This document shows positions 14,201 to 29,200 of a stretch of DNA of 64,000 bases, one piece after another; positions within the stretch are counted from its first letter, which is position 1; each line of letters begins with the position of its first letter. The notes below the pieces were generated by a model. It made no database searches. It saw only the letters and a program-made list of their open reading frames with translations, and was not told where the DNA came from. The stretch covers positions 2,538,923 to 2,602,922 of the forward strand of contig NC_034422.1 of NCBI RefSeq assembly GCF_002078875.1. Reading direction: 5' to 3'. The position numbers and the translations under genes are program-made. Source of the DNA: Numida meleagris (lineage: Eukaryota > Chordata > Aves > Galliformes > Numididae).

Positions 14201-17200
14201 GAAATTATTTTGAATCTTTTTCAGAACTCTCAAAAAAATTTCCACAACATAAATTTACAAAAAAAATGTATATGTTCTGGAAAATATCAAAATGGAAGGC
14301 ACTGTATAAGGGTATCTGGTGTTCTCAGAGCAGGGAGATGCCCATTTGCTAATTGACTTTATGACTAGCTCTGCAGGAGGATTTCAGTTTTGCAGATAAC
14401 AGTGCTGGTCTGAGCCCCTGGGCAGCACCTGGGGCTCTCTGGAGCCCTTTTAGCCTGAGCTTTGGCAGCTGGAATGAAGCCCTGGTTTGGGCCAGTGTTT
14501 TGGTGATCCAGCCCAGAGATGAGCAATCGGTTTTATGGGATCCTCTGAATCTAGTGATGGGAGCGTAGGGGTTGAAATATATAAATTGTCATCTGTTAAG
14601 CAGGTGTTACCCTTGTGGGAAAGTTCAACTTACTGTTATTCATGATGTTAAACAGAAGCATATAAATCCTCACCACTGGCAAGTGGAAGCATTCCTGTCA
14701 TGTGAGCACAAGGGAAGCAGCTGAACTTTGAGCTTTGGGTAAAGAATGGAGAGGACTTTGGGATTTTAGGGTTGGTTGGTTTGGTTTTGTTTTAATTCTG
14801 CTTGAAAAACTGCAACTCTTTTTCACTGTATTTTTTGTAGTCTGCTAAAGAAATGTCGAATGCACTAATAGTTACCCTTGTGAGTGCTGCCTGATCAGAG
14901 CAAGGCATGCCGAGCTGACCTGCGGGACAGATCCCTCCATGCTGAGGAGCAGGGAAGGAATGGTGCAGGTACCTGCGCCTTTGTATGGGAGTTCATTTCT
15001 TGGTCCCAAAATCCATATCATTTGCAATGTGTGTAATCCACAGAAAAAAAGGCTGCTTAACATTATGCATGAAGGAAACTTTCTGTTGAAGGCAGCAGAG
15101 GACTGGCTACTGTTTTCTTCCCTTCCTCCCCAGTCTGCACATCTGCAAATGGCAATGATAATATTCACGGTACAGTGGGGAAAATGAAACGTGGAATGGT
15201 AAACATCGCATTCAGCAGAGCACAAGAACATACCCAGGTGTGACTGACTGTGGGCACAGCAGCAGACCTTGGCACAGAGTCAAAGCAAATAAACAGATGA
15301 AGAGTTCACCCATCTCCACCTAATCTTCCTCCTGCAAGTACTCCCAAAAATGTTTTCTCAAGTTTGTCTCAGCTTTGAGTTCCTTTCTTTCACAGTGCTG
15401 CTGGCAGTGAGCATTTGCTCACAGTGCTTTAGTAGGATGACAGTCATCAACTGTCCAAAAGGGGCAAAAAAAAGAAAATTACTCATCCTGCCGAAGTTCA
15501 TCATTTCTTTCAATTCCGCGTCCTTTAAAAGCTCTGTGGAATGTTTCATGGCAATGGTTTGGGATATGATGTGTGCAATAATATATCTTTAGATCATATT
15601 GGCTGCCAGGAGTAGGAAACTTGATGGCACCCATTTGCCACATTAGCTCCATACTTTTTTTATTGTTATTGTGGAGCTGAATATCAATACCTGCTTTGTT
15701 TCTGCACAAATAACGTTATGAAAATTAAGTCATTTTAGTGTGGAATGAAGGAAATGAACAAAAATTCCAATAAGGTATTGAAAGTCTCCATTAAAACACT
15801 GTCAAACTCTCTCTTGGATTTTGTGCCCTCCATTGGCGAAGTACAGAAACAGGGTGACTGAAAGGCTTTATTGGCACTTTATTCTAACTAACATAGCTCC
15901 GTATGTAGTGTCACTGGTTGTGCACTGCAACTATTTTAGGTAAATATAGGAAAATTATCTTCGTGTCACCATATGTCATTGTTTGTCTTCACTGAATATC
16001 AGATTGGAGTGCATGGCGATGTTAGACACATCTATGCACAAATGCATATATCTTCACTGGTAACTTCCCTCTAACACAGTAGAAAGGTGTGAGCTATTTC
16101 AAACAAAGGGAGAACAAACACAGAATGGCATAGCTGTCATTTCTATTTCTGCTCTAGGCTCAGAAAAAGCAGATGTAACAGGAAAAATCGTACTTAATAT
16201 GACATACAGAACTTATAGTGTGAAAAATGCAGTCAAGGAGAACCCAGAGAAGCATCAAAATACGTCTGCAAAATCTGCTAAATGCAACTGTGTATTACAT
16301 ATTCAAGTGTTTTTGACTGTAATAAGATAATGTATTTGTGTGCTTCAGCAAAGCTGTAGCTGTGTATTTTTGCCTAAAATGCTACAGAGGGGTTTTTTTT
16401 TTGTCTCTAATAGGGTGTCATTTTTGCTAATGTCTTTGTATCAACAGAAAAATAGTTTAATAACTTAATGCGTGTCGTGTCCATAATTCCTGGCCTGGTC
16501 TGGAGAGCAGATAAGTACATATACCTCCATTTAACAAAGCAAAAACTGAGGCAAGAGACTCTAAAAATGTCCTTGTAGGACGTTTGAGAGTCATTCAATG
16601 ACAAAGCTGAGGCTGGATTTTAAATAGACTTTATTATAATTCCCTACCAATTGCTCTGATTTCCAAGCCTGAAATGATTTCTGTAGGATGCAATACGTGT
16701 GCATTAGAGGAACTGTACTTAATGGCTGCGTGCCTTTAGGGCTTGACTGAGTGACAAGAAGACAAGGGTGATAGACTTCAAAAGGAATAAGTGAATTCCT
16801 AAGCAAGTTCCTGGGTAAGAGGGCATGCTCAAATCGACTCTTGAGGTCTGTTTTTCTGTTCCTCCTTCCAGCTGGCCTCACTGTGTTGTATTGACAGGTC
16901 ACAGGGTTTCTGGTGCATCTTCACCCTACCCACCCCTGTGTGCTTCAGCCTTTCACACTCCCTGTCTGGGCGCTCGCTGCGATCTCCTGGGCCCAGTGAG
17001 ACTTCTGACAAGCCCAGCCCAAGTTAGCTGCGGTTCAAGGTCAAATGAGACTTTAAAGTATGAATAAATGTCAGAGTTTGCTGGCACATCGATCTCAGTC
17101 TTTTTGATTACTGCCAGATTGCATGAATAAATTAGCCTTGACAGGTGCGATAAATTGCATAGACTACTGATCTCCAGCAATAAATGTTAAAGAAGGACAT

Positions 17201-20200
17201 GGGAGGCATAGAGAGGAAAATACCCTCTGCAGATGCATGTATTATATGAGGTGAGTTTTGACAGAGTGCTTCAGGGACAACATTTGGGCACAAAGAGGCC
17301 TTTTGTTCATTTGAGGGTTTGTGCCAAGCTGGAACGCATCTCCTACTGAAGTATGGCTTGGCTTTGTCAGAGGAGTTTGGTCCCCATGTGTAATGAACAG
17401 AGGAGGTTTCAGCTGCCTTGCCCCCCAGCTGCCCTACCCGCTCAGGGTGGTTCTCGGATGCATTCGTCCCAGACCTGATGGCTCTTGTGAGTGGTCATGG
17501 GCAAGCAGGTCTCTAACCAAAATAGAACTGGAGCAGCGGGCACTGGAAGTAGCTCTTCGCATGTGATGACTGTACTGTATACTATCGAGCTGTAATTTGT
17601 TTGCACATCAGATCTTTGCTGTGAAATCAACACAGGAATCAACACAGATCATTGCAGAAATTCACATAACTCATAGCTTTCTTCCGCATGATTTCTCATG
17701 TGACATAACTGAGATTCTTCATTTCCCTCCTATATATAGTATAGAAATCCATCATTATTTTGTTTATTTTTAATTGCTCTTTTGTTGACTGCTAAATGAG
17801 CATGTGACTATCAGAAAGTCAGTCTTTTTGTCACAAACAGAACTTTCTTCTGTGTACTGTCATTCCCTTAAATAAGCAAGTTCTTTTTGCAGCATCATGC
17901 ACACAATGTCTCCCTATATCTTGATAACTCATCTGCATGTCTGTGTATATATATTGATATATTGATATGTATGTAGAGGTCATGGACCAGTGCTTGTTCT
18001 GGGCCATCCCTCCCTTCAGGGCTTCCGTGAAATCCTTGGGTTTATATGGAAACACTAAACTTCATAGCATGGCTAATTCAAAATGTTCAGTTTCAGATGC
18101 AGAAACTCTTTTATTCTTCAAAAGCAGGAATGTAAAGAAGTGTGATATTTTATAGCAAAAGATTTAAAGGGAGAATCTTTGTTTTGACTTCAACCAATTT
18201 TCTAAGATGAGAGCAGAGCTGTCTTTAAGCAGGCTTTAATTTTATTTCTGAATGCTTTGCTTAGCTGCAATTGTCTTAGTTATAAATATGCAATCATCAC
18301 ACTGACACATGAATGGCTGCATTAATATGCATAATCAATAGCATATATATAATTTAAACAGGACTATTATAAATCTGTCCTATGTATGTCATGCTGTTTG
18401 TGCACAGTGACAAACTGTTACGCACTCAGTATATGTGAAGTGGTAGAATATGATGGGAGGGGTTACAGAAAAGCATTTTTACTTTCAGAGGAATGCCTTT
18501 GTTTGTGTAGAAATACAATAATTTAGCCAGAGGTTGAGAAAGAGAGGTCTGGGAACGAGAGGGCATTTCCTACTGCTAGAACTCCAGCAGAGGGATGGCG
18601 CGCGTCACGCCATGTGAACCACACAACCGTGTGTGGTTGGTGTTAAGGGCAGCCATGAGAAGAGGTAACGTGGAATGCTGGAAGAAGAAAGATCAACCAT
18701 GGTGCTGAATCCTAAGGAGCAAGTTGCCTAATGGGAAGGATGGTGAGAATGGTGAAGAAGCCATTGCAAGATTAGCCAGCGCAGGCAGGTGGCTCCAAGC
18801 CTCAACATGTGTGCTTTTCTGATTGCTGGCATTGTGGGGCGGGGGAAGAAGGGGGAATGTTTACGAAGCAGTTGGGAAGAGGATGAAGATAATACTTCCT
18901 TGGCCCTCAAAATACAGTGCTTGATTTAGAAACGAGGCGAAGAAGCTGTCAAAGTAAATAGATAAGAAAAAAGCAACAGGATTCCTAGAACTGGAGCTTC
19001 TTAAATGCACGCCAGATGTAGAAGACAGGAGTTTTCTCATAAGGGTTAGAGCATCTTCATTCAAAAAGGCTACACAGATTATTGAGGATATTTTTTGCGT
19101 GCCCACAAAAGTGCTTCTCAGTATTTTCACTCACAATGTCTGTTGTTTTCAAATCTTGTAAACATTAATTCTCAAATGGCAAACCTTTAAAGCTTCAGAG
19201 TAAGCCGGAAGATGAACCTTAGGGGACTTCATTTTGTGCCATGCAATATAATATTGTGAGAGTGGATTCGCATGATAAATTACAGCTGTGTGATTTGCAT
19301 GTATTACACTGCTCTGACTTCTCTGCTCCCTCCCCAGTGATCCACCGCTCCAAGTGACATGCCACTTTCTCAGGAAATATAAATTTCACTTGCATTTAAT
19401 TTTTGTCTTCTAAGCCGTTTTGCCAGTTTCTATTCTGTGGTGCTGGGAAGAGGCTGGGCCACTGCGCAAGCATATTACAATCCAAAACAAACAACTCTCC
19501 TTTCTTAGCCTCGTGACAGCCAGACCAGGAAAGATAACCAAAGTTTTTCTCCCTGCCTGCCTACTATGTACCTCATACAGACACTTGATCGCTGAAACAC
19601 TATCTTCCCATACAATATAGACATTAGCAATTCATGTATACCTCTTAGGTAGGTGATGAACCTCTATGGATTTTAATTAAAATATCACCTTCAGTAACTA
19701 ATTCCTCTAAAGACCTGGGTCTGGCCATATCAGCTAATAAATATATTTTATGAGGTCAGATGTCTGCTCTCTAATAGACACATGTAACAACTGTCAGCTG
19801 TTCATTCTTAATAGATCTGTTTTGACCTATCAATTAAAAACCAGTTATCATACAGTATGTCTTGAAATTTTATTTAAAATTACATTCAACGTTCTTAAGC
19901 TAAAATGCCTTCTGTATGACTTTGGCCAATATCAAGCTGTATAATAATTAGTCACAGTCGTGTTAGCAATTCATGGCCAGAAACTTAATTATGAGCAATG
20001 CATGAATTTGTGAAGATGTTGCTTAAATTGTGACTTAATTGTAAACTGGAAAATAGCTAAATAATTTATTCTAAGTGATTAGTGGCATCAGTCTGAGACT
20101 CGTGGTTTAATATTTGCAACTCTCCTTTTGCTTCATGCATATTCCTTTTCTGTTCCTTTTTTTCCTTCTTCCCTGTTGGAACCCAGCCTTCTTTCAGTCA

Positions 20201-23200
20201 GGAGAAACAGCCAGAGCCTCCTCTTGTGATTTCAGTAAGATGGAGAAGAATTATTTGTTAGTCCTCTTTGTCTCCTTGTCCCTAAGAATTTAAAAGATTA
20301 CTCTTTTGGATGTCCAACTTAACGAACCTTAGTTTCTAGAGAATGTAGGTGCTGTGCTCCGGCAGGAGTTTAACACTCTCAACTTGGCTGCCCAGCAATA
20401 GGAACACTTCAAGTCCTCAGTGTCTCTTAGGGATTGACAGTCAGCAAGGCACTCTAGAGTGACAGCTTAATATTTTTCTACGTATCCTTCAGCCAGGTTC
20501 TAGTGACATTCTTGCATTGTCTCTTGATGCTCAGCACTCCAGAAAGTCACTCGTAAGGGTCTATTTACATCTCAGACTAGCACAGGATGAAGTGTTAAAT
20601 GTCATTAACCATGACAACACAGCACCTAGATTTCCAGCCTAATTTTCAGAGTTTATGTATATTGTACATTCTGCTATATGTGGGCATGAGGAATCAAGGA
20701 GCCTGATAAATTGCTACTGGGGTTCATTTTCAGAGTAGTGTCTGGCAACATAGCTGGGCAATTCTCATTAATATTAATAGGAATTTAGGAGATAAATCTC
20801 CTTGAATAACTTTTAGAAAATTTACCCATAATGTGCCTCACATTTCAATAAGCTGAGTTGTGTTTTGAAATTACATTTGTGAAGGGTGATGTGATAGGTG
20901 TAATAACAAGGGATATGCAAAACCCAGTTGGACGCATATTTCTACATGACACTGGAGGTTTGCAGTACTTTTAAATCAGAGCATCCTAGAATACTATTAA
21001 TGAAATCCCCTTTAACCTTAAGGGGTAATTTTTTTCTAAATGATCCATGGGGGATTTGACTGTTAAATTTCCATTAACGGTAATGGGATTCACAGTATTA
21101 GAAAGCAAGTTCTCCAGTAGCTGTGCTGTAATTTTACCCCCTGCAGCAATTAATCATGCCCATTGCACTCCTTAATGGAAGTATGAAATAGATTATCTGG
21201 CTAATCATGATATGTGATCAATGGACTCTTCTGCAATAATTGCTTGCTGACTAGTTATCACCAACTCAGTTTTAGGATTTTATAGATGAGTGGCAAAAGA
21301 CAGGGTGCCCCTATTACAGGTGTATGAGGGTTAAAGACAGGAGGCTATGAAGTCTACATTTTTCTTTCTTTATTTCCTCCCCCATCTCTTGTGCTTGGGT
21401 AAACCTAAGCCATCTAGCCATTGGTTTGGGTGCTTTTTCTCTCTGGCATTCTCTGAAGGCTTATCACTTTACCAAACTACGCTTTGGGCTGTAACTCTCC
21501 TCCTGAGGATGCTCTTTGTCATGCATTATAGTGTTATGGTTAAAATAACTGGCAAACATGCTAATCCAGGGGCACCATAGAAAATCAATAGCATTTCTTC
21601 AGGCAGAACACTAATTTGTAGCTACTCTGCATGACTGTGTCTTTTTCCTAATGAATTCTCCAGTGCAGAGGTGCACTAAACAACAAAGATAAATACTGTT
21701 GTGCAGAGGAGCATAATACAGATTTATGGCCTTAACAGAATTCAGAGTGCAGATGTTTTGCATATAACTGAGATTGCTTTATGAGTTTTTGCAAACTGGT
21801 ATCTCTATTCCAACTAAGATTTTTTTTTTTCCCCAGTGGAATTTGAAATGAATAAAGCAACAGGAAACTTCTTTAAATACACTTTGCCACCATCCAAATA
21901 GCAGCATCCTCTATACCCCAGTGCAAGACATTCAGCTTGTCTTAAGAGCTGACTGGTAACGTAGGGTAACTTTGAAGCAGAGGCATTGTTGGAAACCAAA
22001 GACTCTTATAAGAGCTCTTAAGCAATTTCAAAAATCCCTCCCAGAATATGCATTAAGTTAGCCAGGCACCAATTCATGAATAGCTTTATACTGCCCTGCT
22101 CTGTCATTTGGCATGGAAACATTTAGTGCTTTGTTATTAATCCTTATAAGTGCAGAAGCCTCTTTCTGCAGAAATCCTGATTATTTTTTTCTTATGGGGG
22201 AAAATAAAACTAACTGCTTCTATTATGCCGCGTTTCCATGGGGAACTCTACTAATGTGCATAATATACAGCAGCTGATGGCAAGTGATGATCAGTTGCTT
22301 ATACCAGTGGAGGCCCTGGAATGAGCAGTTTACAATGCGGGATAAGTAATGAAAGTCCATAAACAAGGCATTCCGTGGAGAAGCACAGTGATATAATTTT
22401 GGCTCCAAGCTTGAGGCTCTTTGGTTGGTATTGGAAATCTATATAACGCCTTTCCCTCCTGGCTTCTGCTACTTTGAGAAGGTTCAGTTCATTGCAGTAA
22501 CGAATTTCAACTAAGCATCGTTGCAGTCTATGGCCTGCGTGAAGGGCAGTCCTGCTGGGGCGTCTCGTAGCGGGCCTTGCTCTGGTGGGTGCTACGGGAC
22601 GAGGCCTCCGTGGTCATTTGTCACTCCCTGACTCTAGGCAGGGTACATGTACTGATTTGTAGTTAATGCAGGTGATCTTTGTAGCCTTTCTGATCAATCC
22701 AACCTAATTAAAGGAGTAATTCTCTGGGTTTAGGGGCAATTTACCTTTCCAAAATGGTATGAATGCCTGGAGCTCAACTAATAATGAGGTAACATCTTAG
22801 AGCCAATTAAGTGAAAATGAATCAGTAGAGCGCATTAGGCTTGATAAAGTTCAATAAGAGATAGAGCAGGTATATTTTTCCTCATTAGAAACTCCTGTGT
22901 TTTATGGAAAGCTGGAAAACAGCAGCTTCTCACACGAGGATGTCAGGCTGTCATTCCTGAAAGCAGTCCATGTCCTTTAGTTCCAGCCAGCGTACTCATG
23001 GTTTCCTAGCACTGAGCTGCACTTCTGATGGGTTAGGGATTCAGAACAGCCTAGATGCAATATTTTTCTGGATGTTATTTTAGCAAATGTTCTTGCAGAT
23101 CAGCCCTCATTGATGAAAAGATTCTATTAATAAAACCAGCTGTGGAACAGGAAGACAGAATGGTGTTATTTGTAACTGCAAAACCCTTTCAAAGCACTAT

Positions 23201-26200
23201 TCATCATCCAGATAACTTACTAAATGGTTTCTGGGAAGAACTATTAATTAACTGGGAAGAATGAGCCACATTAACATTTGTTTACTGCACTGTCTGTTGG
23301 CCTTGGGGGCTTGGACCAGAAGAGAAATGGCATAAAGAAACAGAGGGGTAAATTTTAGCTGTCCTCTCCGCGGGCAGAACAGCGTGCTTCTTACTGTGAG
23401 AGCTGGCTCCGATGAAGGCCAGATGTGAAGGTGCTGTCTGAGACTCAGTTCTGCCCTCCTGTTGCCCAGCTGGCTTGCACTCCCTCCAGCAGAAAGCCCT
23501 TCTATTTGGAGCTGACAGTGAGTTTTTGTGGTGTTTTTTCTTTCCCTCACTTAATTCTTAGCATTCATTTTGCACTGTAATTTTTTGCTTTGTTTCTAAT
23601 GTTGTAAATGTGTTTGATATCTTTCTGCATCCTGGAAGCAAATGGTTCATACAAAGAGTGAAGTATTGGAGCTGCTGCGATTTTCACTAGAGGTGCAGGT
23701 AGATCTTCTGAAGGGCTGAGGCTGCAAGTGCCATCCTTGCAGAATGAATCTGCACAAAGGCTTGCTATTTATGGCTAGATTACATGCTACCAGGATGTTG
23801 CATAAAATCTGGAATTGCTATGTAATGAGAAATGTAAGGACACAAAAATGTCCTGGCTTACATTGTACGTGGTTTGCAGTAGCTTTGGGAAGCCGCTCTT
23901 GATAGAATCGGTGTGTGATCTCTGTATTTCTGATGTATCCCTTCCCTCCTGACATTTAAACTAATAGAATTGTGTTTGATTGTTGAGTCAGTGACTCAAC
24001 ATCAGGAACAGGCACTTAGACAGCCCCTCTTCAGAACAGAAATTCTCTTGCTCTGCAGGCCTGAGTCACAGCATATCTGTCTCCTCTCTTTAGATTGGTA
24101 AGTTTTCTTTTCCTCAGTACCAAGAGGTTCCAGAGAGGAGCAATTTAATGGTCATATTCTAATTCGATATATAATACTGTGAAAATCAATTTAACTGGAA
24201 GGAAGAAAACATTCAGTGTGATGTAATGTAAGCATTTGGTTTTTCTTCTGACATGGGATAGATTTGAAGCATTGATTCTTTCTATAATTTGGGTTTCCTA
24301 TGAATAATGCCCTTTAATAATCACTATAATAAAATCAGACTCCTTTTCCCCAGTCCTTCTCTTGTCATTCATTCACATATATCCCCATTTACGTCACATG
24401 TTGGCCTGCTTGAGCAGATCACTGTCCTTTGTTTGTTCAAAAGTCATACAATATTTGTATCAGAGGAAACCCGCTGATGTCGTAGGGACTTTTGTCTCAG
24501 GTGCCACTTTGCCCGTAACAAACGTTATAGAATCAGAATACCCGACAGCAGTAACAGCGGCCTTGGGTGCTGGCTTTGTGTGTTCATTGACTCTGCATCA
24601 GCAGGGTTTTACTGCCACTGGTAGGACAGACAGGGAGGGAAAGGTTTTGCTGGTGGGACTCGTGCCCTTGCAAGGCAAGCCAACCTGAAGCCGTGTCAGT
24701 ATGTGGGATGAAAGCACTTGAAGGCTGCAGTGAAAGGATCTGTTGAATGACCAGAAAATAATTACATAACATAGTAATCCATATCCATATTCCCCAGACA
24801 TTTACAGAATAATGCTTGTGCACTGCAGCCAGCATCTCGGCTTCCTTTGCTTTAAAGCTTGCTGTACCGTCCTTTTCCAACCTGCTGGCAGCTCCCTTTC
24901 CTCTCTAACAGAAACAAAATGAATCTCATTTCCCTTTAGTCTGCTTCATCTGATGGCAGCAAGGTTGGAGATGTATCTAAGGATATCAGTCGGCACAAAG
25001 AATTGTGTATTTATTTGCTGTTACCATATATGTAAAGCCTTGGTTTGTTCTTGCATACAAAGCATTGGTGGAACAAGATGAAGCAATTTGTTTTTCAGTT
25101 TTCCATTTGAAGTGAGGGAGTGAAGTAAAATATCCTGGGTTTACCTGAATACTGAAATAACTGACCACACAGTGGCAGCCTTTGTTACTGAATTTCAGCC
25201 AGTTTACAGAGGGCTGGTGAGGCTATTTGTGCTTCCTAACAGGCTGTTCAGAGCAAGCTGTTCGTATGTAATATAAACCCTGGGCTCAATCCACTGACTC
25301 TTTCCATGTGGGATACCCATGATGTCATTCTCTCAGCATGCGCAATGCAATCTGCACTGTTATTTTTCATATAGCTAAAAAAAAAGTTGGATATTTTCAG
25401 AGCTGTTAAGTGTGAGCCTTCCATGTCTTTGTCATGTGCAAATGGGAGAACATAGCAATGTGTGTGCTAGACATGCTAAATAGATCTATGACATTTGTTT
25501 CAATAATGAGATCTAAATCAGAAACGTAATTGTGTGTTAGTTTACAGGTTAATTTTTCATGAATACATTGTAAGGAGTTCTTACAAGGAAGTGTTGTGGG
25601 CCGTGATTCTGGGCTGGTCGGTGTGGTCAGGTGCACGAGCTGTGTTCAGGACATCTGGCTGTCAGTGATCGGAGCTGTGTATTTGGTTGGCTGGTGGTGG
25701 TTGGCTTTTGCCTGGTGGGCTTGTTGTCGTTTTGTTTTTAACAAACCCTGGGTGGGATGCTGGAGGCTGGCAGCACTTTATATACATTTGTTTCAAGTGT
25801 CCCCAGTGAAGCTGTTTTCTTTGTCTTTTGTCTAAATATGTTTACCAACTCCAGTTTTAGACTGCTTTTCCAACCGGCATAAATGCATTTCGTTGTTCGG
25901 TGTTTCACTTCAGCATTTCAAAAAGGTAACAGTAAACTGTTTACTTTTATCAACAGTAAAGACTAAATCACTCCCCTCAGTTACATGTCTGTGACAGATT
26001 TCAAAGTGTTTTCAGAATTTGACACATCTCTTCAGAAGAGGATGTTAAACTAATGTCTTGCTGATTTGACAGAGTGAATCAATTCAAAGTGTGAAGCTAG
26101 CAAATATGTGCAAAGTGGCTCCAGGTTGCTAAACCAAGATCTTCGATGTAATGCTGCTATACACTTGAGCGAGAGCTTTCACAGTTGTCTAATATGTTTA

Positions 26201-29200
26201 TTTAATTGTGTACATTCACTTTGATATCTTACAGTTAAATCAATCTTAATTATCCCTGTGCTGGAAAGCCCTAAAATGCCTGGCTCGAAAGGAAGAATGC
26301 GTGTTCAATCAAACTCTTGGCCACTGGAACCCTAAGGTGGATTTCCTGCTGTGCTAGGGCCGCGTGCTGCCCTGGTGGGAGTGAGTCACGTTCAATGCCT
26401 TTGTCCATGGCCAAGCTTATGTACCAGACATAGATCTTTTTGTCAAATTGGTGAAAGAGGCAAAGGAGCTAGGGGGAAAATGAGTATGGGAGCATTGTCT
26501 ACTAAAGGTCGTGCAGAAGGCAGTGGGGATGGAGCTGCGATGGTCAAATAACCCAGGGTTCCTGGACATCCCATGAGGACAGACTGCTCTCAGTTTTAAT
26601 TTGTGGTTGTCAAATGTAAATTCAGAGTGGTGAGGCATAGACATGAGGATGCAGATGAATCTGGGTTGCATTCTGCCTTCCGAGTTTTGCAGATGAAAAA
26701 TTTGGTTCTCATTTCTTTCTCCCTCATGTCCACGACTGTTTATTCTCATTCTGCTTTTTGGCAACCTCAGATTTCCTTAAAAACTTCGAAGTATCTGGTA
26801 GAAATGGTAGCTAACTCTTGCAGGCAAGCTTCCATGCAGGATGAGAATCAGCTTGAAGTTCTGGACTATAAATGTTATTCTTGCCATTCGATCTGCAAGC
26901 CCTCAGCTGAAGATGGACAAAGAAAATAACATTCAGTCTTTTGATAAATGACCTCTGATTTACAGTGGTGACACGAAGCTAAGAACTGAGGTATGAAGCT
27001 TGATGTGCCCAGATTTTCAGCCTAGATTTTATTTATTCTTCAATTTTCTTAAAAAGGCTTGAGTCAACAGCCTTAGCAAACTGAAAGCTGTTGGTGCTTT
27101 TCTAGGCATGGTCCTTTTAGAACTGTAATCCTGAAGAAAGCTGGAAGGTGCCAGACTAGCTATTTCTGTATTCATGTACCAGTGAATCAGAACAGCTTGA
27201 ATTTAGATCTAGGTTCAGACAGCTTGGAAATGCCTCGTGCCTTTGGAACTCATACTTTGTGCATGTGCTGCTCATTCCTCCACTTGCTCAGAGGACAAGC
27301 AAGAAAACAAGTCTAGTTTGTAGTCTGCACCCACTGAAATGAGAAATAGGGCTTTATAATATTTATTTTTGCCCCGTCGGAGAGTTGGGGCTGAGATTGT
27401 CCTGATGGCACCTTCTATGTTGCTGACTTGTGGTTTGATCTTCAGACTAAACCTCCTGAGCAGTGTCAGCGCTTTCCAATTCTTACAGTCCACGTGCATG
27501 CTGGGTTTTGTGCTGGGCTGTGTGACCCACTGCAGGAGCTGGGCTACCTGTCTGCACTGTGCTGGACATGGGACAGTTCCCAGCTCTATGGCTTGAGGAG
27601 AAAATAAGCTATGCTGTAGAAAATGTAAGAGAAATAAACTAGTCATGATGTACCCTGAGATGCCAAGGCACTTTATATTTTCCAGAACTGACTTTGACAG
27701 AAGTTGATTCTTTCACAGGATCTAGTAGCGGTATTACAGGACCATGCAGGCACAATTAAAGCCATGACAGTTAGAAAATTTGTGGTAACTATTGAGCAGG
27801 AATTGAGAAAGCAAGGAAAGAGGAGGTAGTGTTTAGGGACTGAGAAGCCAATTCAAAGGAAAATTACTTCAGGAGCTACTACACTAATTTTTTTTCCACG
27901 TCCCTGCGTTATCCTTCTGCCTTTTGGAACATCCTCGAGTATTACAGTGGCTGAAACTGCTGGAGGGGAACAGCATGAAAAATAACAGAAAAATAATCAC
28001 TTTGTAGAAAGTGGGGGCTAATACCCAGAGGCATCTTGACAACAAACAAATAACAAATCCTTCACACAAAAGAGAGGTACTCAAACAAGGCAGCATGCCT
28101 GCATGACACCAAATCCTGCTGAACAAAGCTTCTCTTGTAAGCCCTGCCCACTTGCTTGCAGTAGATAAATACTACTAAACCTTTCCAAAAGAAGCTTTAA
28201 ATAAAAAATAAAATTTTAAAAAAGGGAATCTTGGCTTCTTGCCCTGTTGAATGCCCAAGACGTATTTTGACAGGCAACTGGTAGAGATGACTCAGAAGAA
28301 AAGTAAAGGCCAAGTCTTCTGATAATTTAGAACTGTCTGGATTAATTGCTAGCCCCAAAAAATCAACTGGAGTGGAAACTAAGTAATTTTATTAATGTGT
28401 TAGATGCCATCCTGGCTTGCAATTTAATGTCTCTCCCTTTCTCTCCTACCTCCCAAGCACATGTGCAGTCCCACACATCTGTTTCTTTTTGATACCAGAC
28501 GTGCATCTGATGTAAGAAGAAATCAGTAAAGAAGGCGAGGTTTTCCAGGTGTTGTTCAGTGATCTGGAAGTTCAAATCCCACTGAATTTCTGCTTGGAAA
28601 TTTCACTTGTAGGAATTTGACCGCAGTTCTGCCACATCTCCCTGCATGAAGTTTGCAGTAAAGTAGCACATCTCATGTTTGATTTCATGTCTGTTGTTGC
28701 TTTTGGTGAGGGTTGTTCAAATGGAATAATCTGGAAGCTGGAACTGTGACACCTCCCCTCAAACAGAAACTTTGTGGAAGTTGAATTGAAGTTGAAACTG
28801 AATTCAGTGTTTAGATATAATTTCAATGGTGTATGATTGCCTGGAATTAAATAACTATTTAGGCCCCGATTCAGCAAAGCCCTGGACTGCCTCCTAGCTG
28901 TGAAGCACTTCAGACCCTTAATGTCAACAGGAACTGAGTGCCTGGTTAACATGAAGCACGTGCATAAGGCTTTGCTGCATGGAGATGAACGCAGGCATGC
29001 TGTGAAGCATCCTGTCTTAGCTCGTGGAATGACTGCCTGAAAAGAAGCAGCAAGCGACACATTTGAAAGATGTTGTGGCGATATTCTGCACAAAGATGCA
29101 GCAAAGGAAACAGCAGGTGAGAAAGCAGCAGGGAGGTGTTGAAACCAACATGGTCCTCCATTGAAAATGAAGGATACATACAGCAGGTAGGAAGGGATAA

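Noticed and set aside
24362..24688. 108-codon open frame on the + strand as a possible nested gene or processed pseudogene
   Set aside because: No familiar protein similarity and no poly-A tail or target-site duplication; likely chance.
28572..29093. Longest open frame in the window, 173 codons on the - strand
   Set aside because: No recognisable domain, composition typical of translated non-coding DNA, and it overlaps the palindromic transposon-like relic. No splice or promoter context supports it.
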